From the NCBI GenBank assembly GCA_021234155.1, contig JAJEKV010000052.1, forward strand, positions 9,441,284 to 9,505,283: 64,000 nucleotides of DNA. Direction: 5' to 3'. Each line of letters opens with the position of its first letter. Within the stretch, counting starts at the first letter, position 1. The notes under the pieces are model-generated. The model saw nothing but the letters and a program-made list of their open reading frames with translations, ran no database searches and was not told where the DNA came from. Origin of the DNA: Isoetes taiwanensis (taxonomy: Eukaryota; Streptophyta; Lycopodiopsida; Isoetales; Isoetaceae). Both the position numbers and the translations under genes were made by a program. This document shows, in pieces, positions 12,005 to 22,799 of this stretch.

Positions 12005-15000
12005 CATATGGTCGCCACATCATCCCCCTCCTACGACGGCGACGAGTCCTCGAAGCTGGAGCTGGAGCCGAGGTACTCGAACTTGGTTTATCCGGATAAC
12101 GTCAGCGAAACTCCGCAATTTTTTTATCAGGAGCATTAGTCAGATTCCTAATAGGCTCCCAGGTTCCATCAAACCTTCCCAATCCACAAAGTAATACAAT
12201 CGCCAATGCAGAAACTTAGAGTCCAAAAATTTCTCGAATCTCGAACTCCTCATGATCATTAATTTTTGCTGCTGGTGGTGGCAGAGGAATGTGATCCGGA
12301 ACCTATCAATGTTGTTAAAAAACCCGTTTTTTATTTTTAAAGTACCTTTATAAAAATCCTCACGTTTTTTAAAGGATTTTTATGATTTGGTATGGCCAAA
12401 AAAAAAAAAAACTACACATTCTTTGCACTGCTTTATTGGATATATTTGCTACGGTTAAAATGCACATTTTTGCTATAAGTTACAAGATGTCGCATGCCAA
12501 CAAGTAAATTAGAAGTTTATGCTGCTACTAGAAACTATTAAGTTCAACTACAAAGATATCATAGTTGTTTTGCCATACAACTCTTAACAAAGTTCAGAAA
12601 AACATTATTATAGAGGTTAAGAAACATAAAAAGTTCATATACAAGGATAAATATGTTCAAGAATATCATATATTTGGATAAACAAAATCACAGTCTAAGG
12701 ATTTTTAAAGATTTTTAAGGATTTTAAAGATTTTTAACGTATTTTATATGAAATACGTTTTTAAAGATTTTTTCCAAAAATTTTAAAAATCTTCAAAAAA
12801 TCTTAAAAAACGTTTTTTAAAGGTACGGATTTTGACGTACTTAACAACATTGAAACCTATGTAGGGCTTCAATAGCAAAACATAAAATATTGAATAGAGA
12901 TGAACAACTTGAGGGAGCTCGAACCGGAATGCCACATCGCTGATTTGGATCGTGATCTGGTAAGGACCAAGGCGACGACAATCAAGCTTGTTACAAGGAC
13001 GCGAGGTAGGGAGGTCCCTATGAAGAAGCCATATAAGTCACCAACATGAAATGTAAGAGCTTCTTGCCGATATAAATCAGCATAATGCTGAGAGCGCTCT
13101 TGTGCCCATAGAAGATGGTGCTGAAGATCTGATTGAAGAGCTTGGAGTTTCTCAAGTCGAGACTCGGCACTAGGATTGACAGAGTTACTGCCATCGACAC
13201 TAAGGGAGCAATGAGGTTGCTGACCAGAGTTCATAAAGAAACAGAGTCTGGCTAGTAGAAATATGTACTAAGTTATTATAAGCAAACTCAACCAATAGAA
13301 GATAATTGACCCAATCATCCTGCTAATAACTCATAAAGCACCTCAAATATTGTTTCAGTCTGATTAGTGTGCTATGCTTGCCCATTACTTTTTGGATGAT
13401 GATTGGATATCGTGAGTGGTCAATATGCAATAACTCCAAAAGCCGCTTCTTGTGGTCCACGATCACTGACAATAGTGTCTGGCCGTCTATAAAGTCTGAT
13501 ACTTCACGAAGGAAAACATCAGCTGTTCTTTCATGGTAATGGTGATAATCTTTCATGGTAATGGTGATATTGCAGGGAATAAAATGAGCCATCTTAAAGA
13601 AGCAATCAACAATGACCATGATGGCATCATGACCCCGAGAGAGTGGCAGCTCTAGAATAAAGTCTACAGAAATACTCTTCCAAGGTCCATCTGGAACTGG
13701 CAGTAGATGAAGAAGACTACGAGGAAGATGTCTCGGAACCTTCTCTCGATAGCAGATATCACAGGATTGAATAAACACATCGGCAGAGCGACGAAGCCCC
13801 GGCCACCAATACTCTTGAGTAATAAGTTCAAGAGTATTGGCTACTCCAAAATGTCTAGCCGTAGGTGAGTTATGACAAGCTTGGAAAACTCGAAGTCACG
13901 AAGCACCATCCGAGACATAGAAAAATCCATCGTGGAACAGAAGTCTATCTCGGATCTCAGAAAAATCATAGTTCGATCGCATTTGCCGAGAAGATGATGA
14001 TGGGCCAATATGTGAAAATACATCTTGAGCCATCGGAGGACGGAGATGTTCGAACAAACTCCAATAAGGCTGTATCATGAGGCCTCTCGAATAAACTGGT
14101 GGCCATAAGCTGGAACCGATCAAACTCTAGGATAATCTATGATTGCTGATCAAGATCGAGAGAATGCATCAGGCTTCCCTTGGAGAGGTACAGGATGGTA
14201 CTTGATTACGAAATCAATGCGGGATAATACTTGAGTATGCCACCGAGTCTGGCAACAGTTCAGCACTCGAGAAGACTAAAAATATTCCAAATTTTGATGA
14301 TACATATAGACCGTGACCTTATAAAAAGATCCTTCCAAAAAATGTCTCCACTCCTCGAAAGAATCAACTATAACATAAATCCTTGTCATAAATTGGATAG
14401 TTAATTTCGGCAACCTGATTTACATATGGACTAGAAGGATCTGCATGAGCAAGAACTGGTGCCATCGTAAAAGCATGCTTCAAAGTAACGAAAGCAGTTT
14501 TCGCTTCCATACTCCATTCAAATGACACATCCTTTGTTGTGAGGCGTGTTAAAGAAAAGGCAATCTCCGAATAAAATGCCGATACACCAAATATATGATA
14601 AAAAAATATCTAAGAACTCCTGGAAGACATTGTTGGCCATATGCTGGAAAACTGTTGGAGCATTGGTATGCCCAAAAGGCATAACTGTGTACTCAAAGTG
14701 GTCATACCAAATTCATCACCCTCTTAGATTCGGATGAGATTGTAGGCACTCCGAAGATCAATCTTCGTAAAATTGCGCACATCCTGGAACCACTCTAACA
14801 ACTCTGGAATTAGCGGAAGCAGATAGCGATTCGGCATTGTGATCTTGTTGAGGCCATGATAATCAACGACCAGGTGCAGAGAACCGTCTTTCTTTTTTAG
14901 AAAGAATATGGGTGCTCTAACAGGGGACTGAAAATGTCGAATGAAGCCAGTAGCTTGATTCTTCTCAATATAATCCCCCAAAACCTTCAACTCGGTAGGA

Positions 15001-15010
15001 GATAGACCAT
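12005..15010 (-). pseudogene. Ty3/gypsy chromovirus pol remnant (RT to chromodomain)
   Basis: On the minus strand from the right: RT N-terminal half (14990-14724; APIFFLKKKDGSLHLVVDYH, FTKIDLRSAYNLIRI), broken RT/RNase H (to about 14200), and integrase zinc/core (13778-13323; SCDICYREKV, GPWKSISVDFILELP). The integrase C-terminus follows (RRLGPYQI, ending LLKPYIG near 12860), and after a MITE insertion a chromodomain (12270-12060; HEEFEIREI, LYYFVDWEG, TWEPI, LTNAP), ending in an Arg-rich tail. The chromodomain defines the chromovirus lineage. Gag, protease and both LTRs are absent, and frameshifts and stops are frequent. Domain identities are seen directly. Confidence 0.9.
12307..12852. mobile_element. 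hAT-like MITE, 546 bp, inserted in the chromovirus
   Basis: Termini CAATGTTGTTAA and TTAACAACATTG are perfect inverted repeats. Subterminal blocks also pair (CGTTTTTTAAAG, GTACCTTTA versus AAAGGTAC). Flanks GAACCTAT (12299-12306) and AAACCTAT (12853-12860) form an 8-bp target duplication with one mismatch, the length typical of hAT. Integrase coding sequence stops at one flank and the integrase/chromodomain sequence resumes at the other, which independently confirms the boundaries. No coding capacity; very AT-rich. Confidence 0.87.
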
Positions 15011-16650
15011 ATCTATTTACTTAAAATATTTTTGGGGGCGTGTGTCCTCTTTTTCGGCCGCCTGTAGATATCAAAATCCAGCCAAAAAGCAAAATTTTGG
15101 GATCAGAAACGTAAAATGTTTAAGGCAAGGGTTGATAGACTGACATATGTTTTTTTCCGGACTAAGTTAACGGATGGAATAATTTTTTGGGATGGCTCTC
15201 CGCCATAGCCGGGATGCCGCCTTCTTCCTTCATTTCTTCAAAATGCTTCCAGAACTTGCTTTTCGGCATTGCTTTGGCACCCACATAGTGGGCCAGAGCT
15301 GCCTGAGGTACAAATTTTCCCACTCTCCTCCATTCCGTCTCAACTGCTATTAATCGGATAGCAGGCTGGATTTGCAATTGCCAGTAGTAGCATTAGTATT
15401 TTCAACAATCTCTATTCATTCTTCTTTCGAATAGAGGGCGGTGGGCAGTGTCTTAAGGCACTATCTGGCCAAGAAACAACAGAGATTGAGAAGCAAGGGC
15501 ATTCTGTACAGATTAGATTTTATTCATATGATATGACAGACTCCTCTCTTCTCTTGGAACAAGCTCGATGAGTACATTCTGCGACCCAGAAATTGTCTTT
15601 ATCAAGCTCGTCAGCATTCTTATCATTCCCTTTAAATTCACATTTTTCTGCATTAAGATCACTATCCCAACTACGGCATGGCGCCTTAGGCTGTGCTTCA
15701 GCTTTTTTGGGTTTGGTTATTTCCGATCTCTGCAGGTAAAAGATCTCTGCAAGTAAAAGATGTATGCAAGTAAAATTACAGGAAATGGTTTCGAATGTGT
15801 TATGATTGAACTCTACTTCTTGGTTCCGGATGTGTTTTAGGGCTTGGGACGAAGTCTTATTTTGATTGCATTGTGAACCAGTGTAAATCTATGTATTCAG
15901 ATTTCATTCAGATATATTCTTGGTGTGTCCAGATTTCATCGTAGCACCGAAACATCTTTGAAGCAAGCTAAACTTTTTGAGTTTGTGCTTCCTTTGTGGC
16001 TGATTTTGTTTTTACAATATCTGTTTATGGCAGCCATCGATTTCGATTAAATTTTTTAGAAAAATTACAGAATATGATTGAAGCACCATTCTAGTTAGTT
16101 GAATGACTGCAAAGCATCTAATAAAGATGAGAATTTCCACATTTTTATTTTTAAAATTTTGTTCTTTGTGTCTGGTTGATCTGACTAAAGCCAAAGGGTT
16201 TGATGTTACCTAAATTTTTATGATATGTAAATTTGCAGAACCCAGTTTTCAACTTCAACTCTGCTGCCTAAACATGGCTTTTGCAGAATAGAAATGGCAT
16301 AAGTAGACTCCTATGATTCTTTCAAAAAATATTGTAACCGATTGTCTCTTAGGCACATTCATATATTGTATTATCTGCTGGGTATTTGTTTTAGTATAGT
16401 AAATTTATTGTTTCCATTGAGGCCTACGTATGTTGTTAGTGACTTATAATTTTACTGCTCAATAGTCTACGTAGAGTATGGGTTAGATCTTAGCCTTAAT
16501 CCCATAGCTAACATTACATTAGTATGGGTCTCTTCCTCTCTTACCACCTTGACTACAGCTTGAGTCATGCAATTAATTTATTATAGGATGCCTGTTTATA
16601 TTATGTCTCAATGTTACAGTTGCTGTTCCATCATCTTCGCGCATTAAATT
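15011..16650. other. anonymous DNA with one short unexplained frame
   Basis: A minus frame at 15162-15377 (71 codons; motifs WRRVGKFVPQAALAHYVGAK, KSKFWKHFEEMKEEGGIPA) has protein-like composition, but I do not recognise it and see no neighbouring exons. The rest shows no gene. Confidence 0.35.
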
Positions 16651-16786
16651 GCTGGCTTATGGCATTTTCCTGCACATTACAGATTCTAAAGATATTTATG
16701 GCTTATGGTATATCTCTGCACAAATTGATGGCTTATGGCATATCTCTGCACAAATTGATGGCTTATGGCATATCTCTGCACATTAC
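16651..16786. repeat. 30-bp minisatellite
   Basis: The unit GATGGCTTATGGCATATCTC plus TGCACAAATT occurs at 16697-16726, 16727-16756 and 16757-16786, with a diverged copy at 16651-16680 separated by 16 bases. The period is divisible by three, which explains open frames across it; there is no other coding evidence. Confidence 0.9.
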
Positions 16787-17143
16787 ACATTTCTACAAAA
16801 GCAATGCCTAGAGGTAGTCATTGTATTTGCTAAAATTGAAGTCACGTTGCTAGGCAGAATAATTACGTTTTGCTCAAGTCAAGATGATGCTTTTTTTCTC
16901 TAAATTAGTACTTCCTAATCTGCATTTGGAGAGCTTCTGCAGCAGCTTACTACCACTGATAACAGATCATATCATGTCAGAAATGAATATCATATGGATA
17001 AAGAACTCTGTATATATCATGACAGATTTGATTATCACAATGGATTTAGGCTTCCATTTGCTCAATTTTGGGATAAATATGTTGCCAGCCTTGAACCTCA
17101 AACCATGCATGGATGAAACATATTTTGATGGATCAAGCAACGG

Positions 17144-17402
17144 TTGCATTTGAAGATATGTCATAGGCTTGCAAGCAAGTCTTGCAAGCAACGCCATCTC
17201 TGATGTCTTTCATCTCTGCAGCAACGTCGGGCAAGCAGTTGTTGCATTTGGAGACATGTCATAGCATGCAAGTTTTGTAAGCAACGCCATGCCATCTCTG
17301 TTGTCTTTTCATCTCTGCAGCAAAGTCAGGCAAGCAACTGTTGCATTTAAAGACATGTCATATCAAGCAAAGTGTTTCAAGCCATGCCATCTCTGTTGTC
17401 TT
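17144..17402. repeat. 98-bp tandem repeat, three diverged copies
   Basis: Copies begin with TTGCATTT at 17144, 17242 and 17341. Each carries GACATGTCAT, GCAAGC and CCATCTCTGTTGTCTT. Non-coding. Confidence 0.8.
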
Positions 17403-19525
17403 ATAATGAATGTACACAACAGATCTAAGACATGTCTTTACATATAATGCACTCCATGTCATGCATGATTTGTTTATGTATCCAAAAGTCCCCTTCAACA
17501 AGAGAAATCACTGAATAATTATACTGCAACATGGCATGCATAAGTTTTATAATATATCCAATAATGCTTACCTCTAGATGGTTTTAATATTAATATGGGA
17601 TGTTCCTTTAAATATCAACGATCTAATATGCTGTAATGCATGGCAGAATGGAATTATATTTTAAGGCTAGGGATCGGATGTTCCTTTGAATATCAAAGTT
17701 TTAATATGTGTTTTAAGGCTAGGGTTGATAGAATATGTGTAAACATTAGAATATTTGTTTCACGCTGGGAATTCTTAAATGCATGTTGGAATGTTTGTTA
17801 AAAGGTTACTCTAAATCAAGCAAGTCTTGAATGTTTATCAAGGTTGTTTATAAAGGAGCTGTTACATGTGTTATGATAAATGTCAATCCCTTAAGAAATA
17901 AAACCACTACCATCAAGAAGATGAGAAATATTTGCTGAAGCGAGGCAACATTTGACATTCATTAGGACGCTCTCCTCTTAGATGTTACTAGAGAGCATGA
18001 AGACATCTAATAGATGCTCTCCTCTTGCCTTGAATAACATTTTTCTAGGATGTTCATCTTGCAGACTGTGACAATTTAGGTTTATCCTTTTGGAGCTAAG
18101 GGCTACATTTTCCTACTCAATTTTTTACGAAGTCATTATACTTTTGCATAAAAAAAGAACACGTAATTAGTCAAACTTCTATGCCATGAGCCCAACATAG
18201 GACATTGTTCTTGGAGTTCAACAAACATGTAATTGGCTGAACGTCTACATCGTAACCCCAAAGTACAGTGTTATTAAATCTGAACATAAATGGGAATGAA
18301 TCCAAAAGAGACAACAATTTTATCAAATTTGCACGCCTTTATAAACACACAAAGTCAACGTTGGCCATTATAGAACATCATGAAATGCGCAACAAAGCAG
18401 GATATCATATCTGCAAGTAACTATAGATTTGCTATAGCTTCACAGAACTGTATATCAAAATGTTGGCTGTTAACAATATACACCACTTTCCAATGACATG
18501 CGTCCTCAAAATATAACTCCCACACACGTTGGTATTGATTTTCACCCATGCCATACCATATAACTCTTTATTAAGCCATTTAACTTTTTGTTTACTATAG
18601 AGATGATTTATCCTATTTCATGTAGAGCTTTGAGAATTGAATTGGATTGGTTTTTAACGTGCTTAGAGACCAATTGGTCTATAGGACAAAAATACAATAT
18701 GTAGCAATAAATGCCAAATAGTAGGTGCACATAGCCGTACAAACTTTACTACCAGGAACATTTGCAGATAATAAGTGAAATGTACATAAGTCGTATTTAA
18801 TTAAAGTGGGACTCATTCCATTCCCACTTTTTCGCGGAACTCTGTTAATTTACACAAAAAGAAGCACCTCGACCCGAAAACTGGCCATAATTGGAATTTT
18901 TGTCTATTAGTGTGCATCCAAGCTTTTGTTCCAGTTTTCTTGGATAGCGTGTCGAGAACAAGAACAATGCAACGCAAACATAGGAATTTCATTACAGCTT
19001 GAAACCAAAGTTCTAATTAAAAAAGATTCTTAGTTGAACATTTTGGCTCTATTTTCTTAGGTGGGTAGACAATAGATCACAAATTCCAACAAAAATTAAG
19101 CAAATTATTTACTTAATCACCCAAAAATACTAGTTTTGAGATACCTTATATTTATACATGGGCTCATTACAATATATATTACAGTGGGTGAAGAGACCAT
19201 AGTGGTGGTATGGGCACAATGATTACACCCTCTTCACACATGAACCACCTAGTGCAAAGGGCGCGTGGAGCTCTCTCCTAGTCACGGAGCAACTTACAGA
19301 CGATAGAAATTTCTATGAGGAGTTCCTTTATGGGCCAGGTGCTTGTATGTCCAACTGATGTCACCACCCTCTTCTCGGCACCTTTCTTCAATGAACTGAT
19401 CTTTTCATTGCTCCCAAGCATGTACTATCTGGTCGAGATAAGGACTGCAAGAGACAAAATCAAATTAGTCAAGTGATGTTACATGCAAAAAAAATAAAAT
19501 AAAACACGGTTCTTAGGGCCATTTT
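17403..19525. other. anonymous DNA
   Basis: No gene, RNA gene or element ends that I can support in this stretch. Confidence 0.5.
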
Positions 19526-19559
19526 TGGAAAATACAGGCATGAGAAAGGCAGCTCAGAG

Positions 19560-20000
19560 GGAAAAACACAGGTTAGAAGGCCTTTCTCGACTCGCGAGTC
19601 GAGAAAGGCAACTCAAAGCGAAAAACACAAGTTTTAGGGTCGAAGGCCTTTCGACTTCGCGAGTCGAAAGGCGCTCAAACCGTAAACACAGTTTTAGGGT
19701 GAAGGCCTTTCTCGACTCGCGAGTCGAAAAGGCGTCCAAAGCGAAAAACACAAGTTTTAGGGGTGAAGGCCTTTCGACTCGCGGAGTCGAAAGGCAAAAA
19801 GCTTAAAAAAAACACAGTTTTAGGGATCGAAGGTCTTTCTCGACTTCGCTGAGTCGAAAAGCGCGCCTAAAGCCGTAAACGCAGGTTTTAGGGGTCAAAA
19901 GGCCTTTCTCGACTTGCGAGTCGAGAAAGGCAGCTCAAAGCGAAAAATGCAAGTTTGAGGGCCTTTCTCGACTCACGAGTCGAAAAAGGCAGCTCAGAGT
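19560..20000. repeat. palindrome-cored minisatellite, seven units
   Basis: Seven units of about 60-70 bp begin near 19580, 19645, 19705, 19769, 19831, 19902 and 19961. Each has a spacer like AAACACAAGTTTTAGGG and a core where GCCTTTCTCGACTCG faces its reverse complement. The first core (19580-19609) is a perfect 30-bp palindrome; others differ by 1-3 bases, and paired arms often keep complementarity. The long frames on both strands (19525-19806, 19554-19751) are by-products of the symmetry. Confidence 0.92.
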
Positions 20001-20490
20001 AAAAAAAGGGCAATTTCAAAGCTCAGAGTTCGAGAAAAATAGATACATACCATGAAAAATAGACCCTCCTACGTATTTTCCATGAAAAATAGACCCTCCC
20101 CATGTATTATCTAATGGACACATATCCAATGGACCCTCTTCCTTTCTAATGGGCTCATATTTAGCTATGTAAAGAGTAATGCCTAATGCACATGTAAATA
20201 GCAACATATGCACCTATAATGCACATTATAACCTATGAGAGCCTATTAGACCTATGCATTAAATCTATTAATATGCATTAGACCTATTAATATGTACTTG
20301 TCCCCATTTTGTGTCTTGAACCTTCAAAATGGGTTAAACAAGGTGTAAATTATATCATGATCTTCGCAAAGTTAAATTTTTACCTTAGAATAAGAATATA
20401 TGCCTAGAAAACGTGCACCATGGCAACATAATGTTTAATGTGTGAACATAGTAGCACACACATAAAAAGTAGCACACACATAAAAAGAGA

Positions 20491-20823
20491 AATTGGGGAC
20501 ACGTCAAAATATAATCCTATATATTATTAGCATTTATTTTACACTTCCTTTTTCAACGTATTATTTTACCCCCTTTTTTTCTAATACCCCTTTTTTTTCA
20601 TGCATGCTTGAATTTTAAAATTTGGTACATACCTTTTAGATTTAAACTCCTTTGTAAATTGGGGACACGTCAAAATATAATCCTATATATTATTAGCATT
20701 TATTTCACACTTCCTTTTTCGACGTATTATTTTACCCCTTTTTTTCTAATACCCCGCCTTTTTTTCCCGCCCATGCTTGAATTTTAAAATTTGGTACATA
20801 CCTTTGAGACGAAACTCCTTTGT
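20491..20823. repeat. tandem duplication, 166-bp unit
   Basis: Copies start with AATTGGGGACACGTCAAAAT at 20491 and 20657. Both end in TTGGTACATACCTTT and ACTCCTTTGTA. Differences lie mainly in poly-T tracts. Non-coding. Confidence 0.92.
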
Positions 20824-21218
20824 ACCACTTGGACTCTTTGTTTCTTGAAGAAGCTCCCCGTAGCATAGCTCCCAATCGAACTGACCCAGAACCAAAAGCT
20901 TCCAAAACTATGGAGAGTCGAGATAAAAAATGACATAGGGCTCAAAATTTTTTATTTTCCCTTTGTTATTTGAAGCGGAAGCCATGGTCTAGTTTTCAAA
21001 CTAGTTTTCAAACTCACCCGATCCGCCGAACAAAGGATTTGGTAGAGCAGAGGACAGAAAGAAGGAAGCAGATGAAAGAATGCAGATGAAAAAAGATCCG
21101 GCAGATGAAAAGAGATCTGGCAGATGAGAAGCTTCTTCTCTGAAAGATCCTCGGCTTCTCTCACTTTCTTCAACTCCGGCACCCTTCGTCTCATTCTTTT
21201 CTCGCCTTTTGTGACACA

Positions 21219-21641
21219 ATGGCTAAGAAGCGATCAGCAAGCCCCAAAACCGTCTCCTGTAGGAGGCGGATCTCATTACCGGGGCGTAAGGAAGAGGCCA
21301 TGCGGAAGATATGCAGCAGAAATTAGAGATCCATGGAAAAAAACCAGGGTATGGTTAGGAATATTTGATACCGAGGAAGCCGCAAAAGCACAAAGCATAT
21401 GATACAAATGCAAGCTAGAGCCTCAAGTGGAGCCAAAGCGAAAACAAATTTTTATGATCAGAGCACTAGCCAGGGATCTAGAATAGAAGACCCAGGGACT
21501 GCTCCCAAGAACCTGGTGGATTCTCTGCCCTCTCATTCTTTAGGAAGCTCGTATAATCCCAAAAATGAAGACATGGATTTGAATTCTTCTAAGGAAATCA
21601 GGACTTGTAAATCTATTTCGATGGCAGAGCCCCTTCTCTGA
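21219..21641 (+). pseudogene. AP2/ERF transcription factor pseudogene
   Basis: An ATG at 21219 reads [10 protein letters not shown], then a frame change leads into an AP2/ERF DNA-binding domain ([20 protein letters not shown], then [16 protein letters not shown], 21274-21390). A second frame break follows before GAKAKTNF, the usual domain end, and an acidic tail with MDLNSS. ERF proteins bind GCC boxes. Here the domain's invariant Trp in KRPWGR is Cys (codon 21301-21303), which should damage DNA contact. With two frameshifts, this is a pseudogene of an ERF-subfamily gene. Upstream (about 21069-21130) lies a short GATCCGGCAGATGAAAAGA repeat. The 3' part has a small duplication of TTCTCTGACCACAAGAACTA. 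Confidence 0.85.
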
Positions 21642-21699
21642 CCACAAGAACTACGATGGCGAAGCCGCTTCTCTGACCACAAGAACTAGAAGCTTCTGG

Positions 21700-22384
21700 G
21701 CGCTTCGCCATACCGCTTTTAATCGCTAAGAGATTTGAAAATCCCAAATTAAACTTTTCTCGATCTTCTACACCGTGTCTTGCGTCCTTCCCAACCCTCG
21801 GATTTGCACATGCCTGAGAGTTTACTTCAAACCCCCTTCACAGCTTTTTGACCCCTGTTCCAGATGGTGCAAGACGGATGTTTTTCTAGACTTTGGCCAT
21901 TTTCCTATTTTTCTGTCTAAGGATCAGAGGCGGCCATGGAATCGACAATATGACAGAGTAAGGGGCTGTACGAGACCGATCATAGCCCATAGCCATGGCC
22001 TGAAGCTCAAATTCTGAACAAAATCGGCCACACCTGTTCAATGCTTAGAGATGGAGGTTTTATGGGGCAAGAAATTGTCTGCTCAGAAGAAAAAAAAAAA
22101 AAGCATTCGCCATAGCCGTTCAGGGAGAATTTCCGCCATAGCCGATAGCCCCCATCCATTCTCCGTCTTGCAAAAATATCCCTGGTAGACAAGCAATTCT
22201 CCTTGGCAGCTTTTTTGGAGTATGGTTTTGTGGGGAGCTTCTCGCCCCACTAGTCGAGAAATCAGCCTAGCCTATTAGAAATTATATATATTGTTTTTTT
22301 TAATTATTAATTATAATAATGTTAATTATATTTGTTAATTATATTATTGATTTATAATTATATTGATTATAATTATTAAAGGTT
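21700..22384. other. anonymous DNA with AT-rich block
   Basis: No gene supported. 22275-22380 is almost entirely A/T, with repeated TTAATTATA-type words. Confidence 0.45.
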
Positions 22385-22650
22385 GCCCATCTTTGCCCCC
22401 TTTGCCCTTTCTCTCTCCTTCCCATTTGCCCATTTGCCCATCCTCCTCCCCCTTTCCTTGCCCCTCCCGAGTTGCCTCTTTGCCCATCCTCCTTCCCTTT
22501 CTCCGCTTGCCTCTATCCCATCCTCCTCCCCTCTCAGGTTGCCTCTTTCCCATCCCCCCTCCCCCAATTGCCTCTTGCCCATCCTCCTCCCCCCTCTCTA
22601 GTTGCCTCTTGCCCACCCTCCGACCCTCTTCAAACCTTCTCACCATCTCC
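22385..22650. repeat. pyrimidine-rich minisatellite
   Basis: About five imperfect units of 33-40 bp built on GTTGCCTCTT.CCCATCCTCC with C/T tracts between them. One strand is almost pure pyrimidine, which suits triplex or slipped structures. The 68-144-codon frames on both strands are low-complexity artefacts. Confidence 0.85.
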
Positions 22651-22799
22651 CCTTCTTTTCTCGGTTTGTTGTTTGTAAATGTTATTGTTGTTTTATTAAG
22701 ACAAAATTCTATTCAAGCACTCAATTCAAAAAAAAAAATTGAGTATGAGTCCCATTTTCAGTCCGAGTCCCAAAATTCAAGATTTGTCCCACTTTAATT

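Noticed and set aside
12008-12139. Plus-strand frame MVATSSPSYDGDESSKLELE, looked like a first exon
   Set aside because: The minus strand encodes the chromodomain tail of the chromovirus (Arg-rich end); this frame is its shadow.
19525-20035. CRISPR-like array (regular repeats with palindromes)
   Set aside because: Eukaryotic context, spacers are repeats too, and no cas genes; it is a minisatellite.
22344-22797. Pro/Ser/Leu-rich and Gly/Arg/Glu-rich frames
   Set aside because: Low-complexity translations of a pyrimidine-rich minisatellite.
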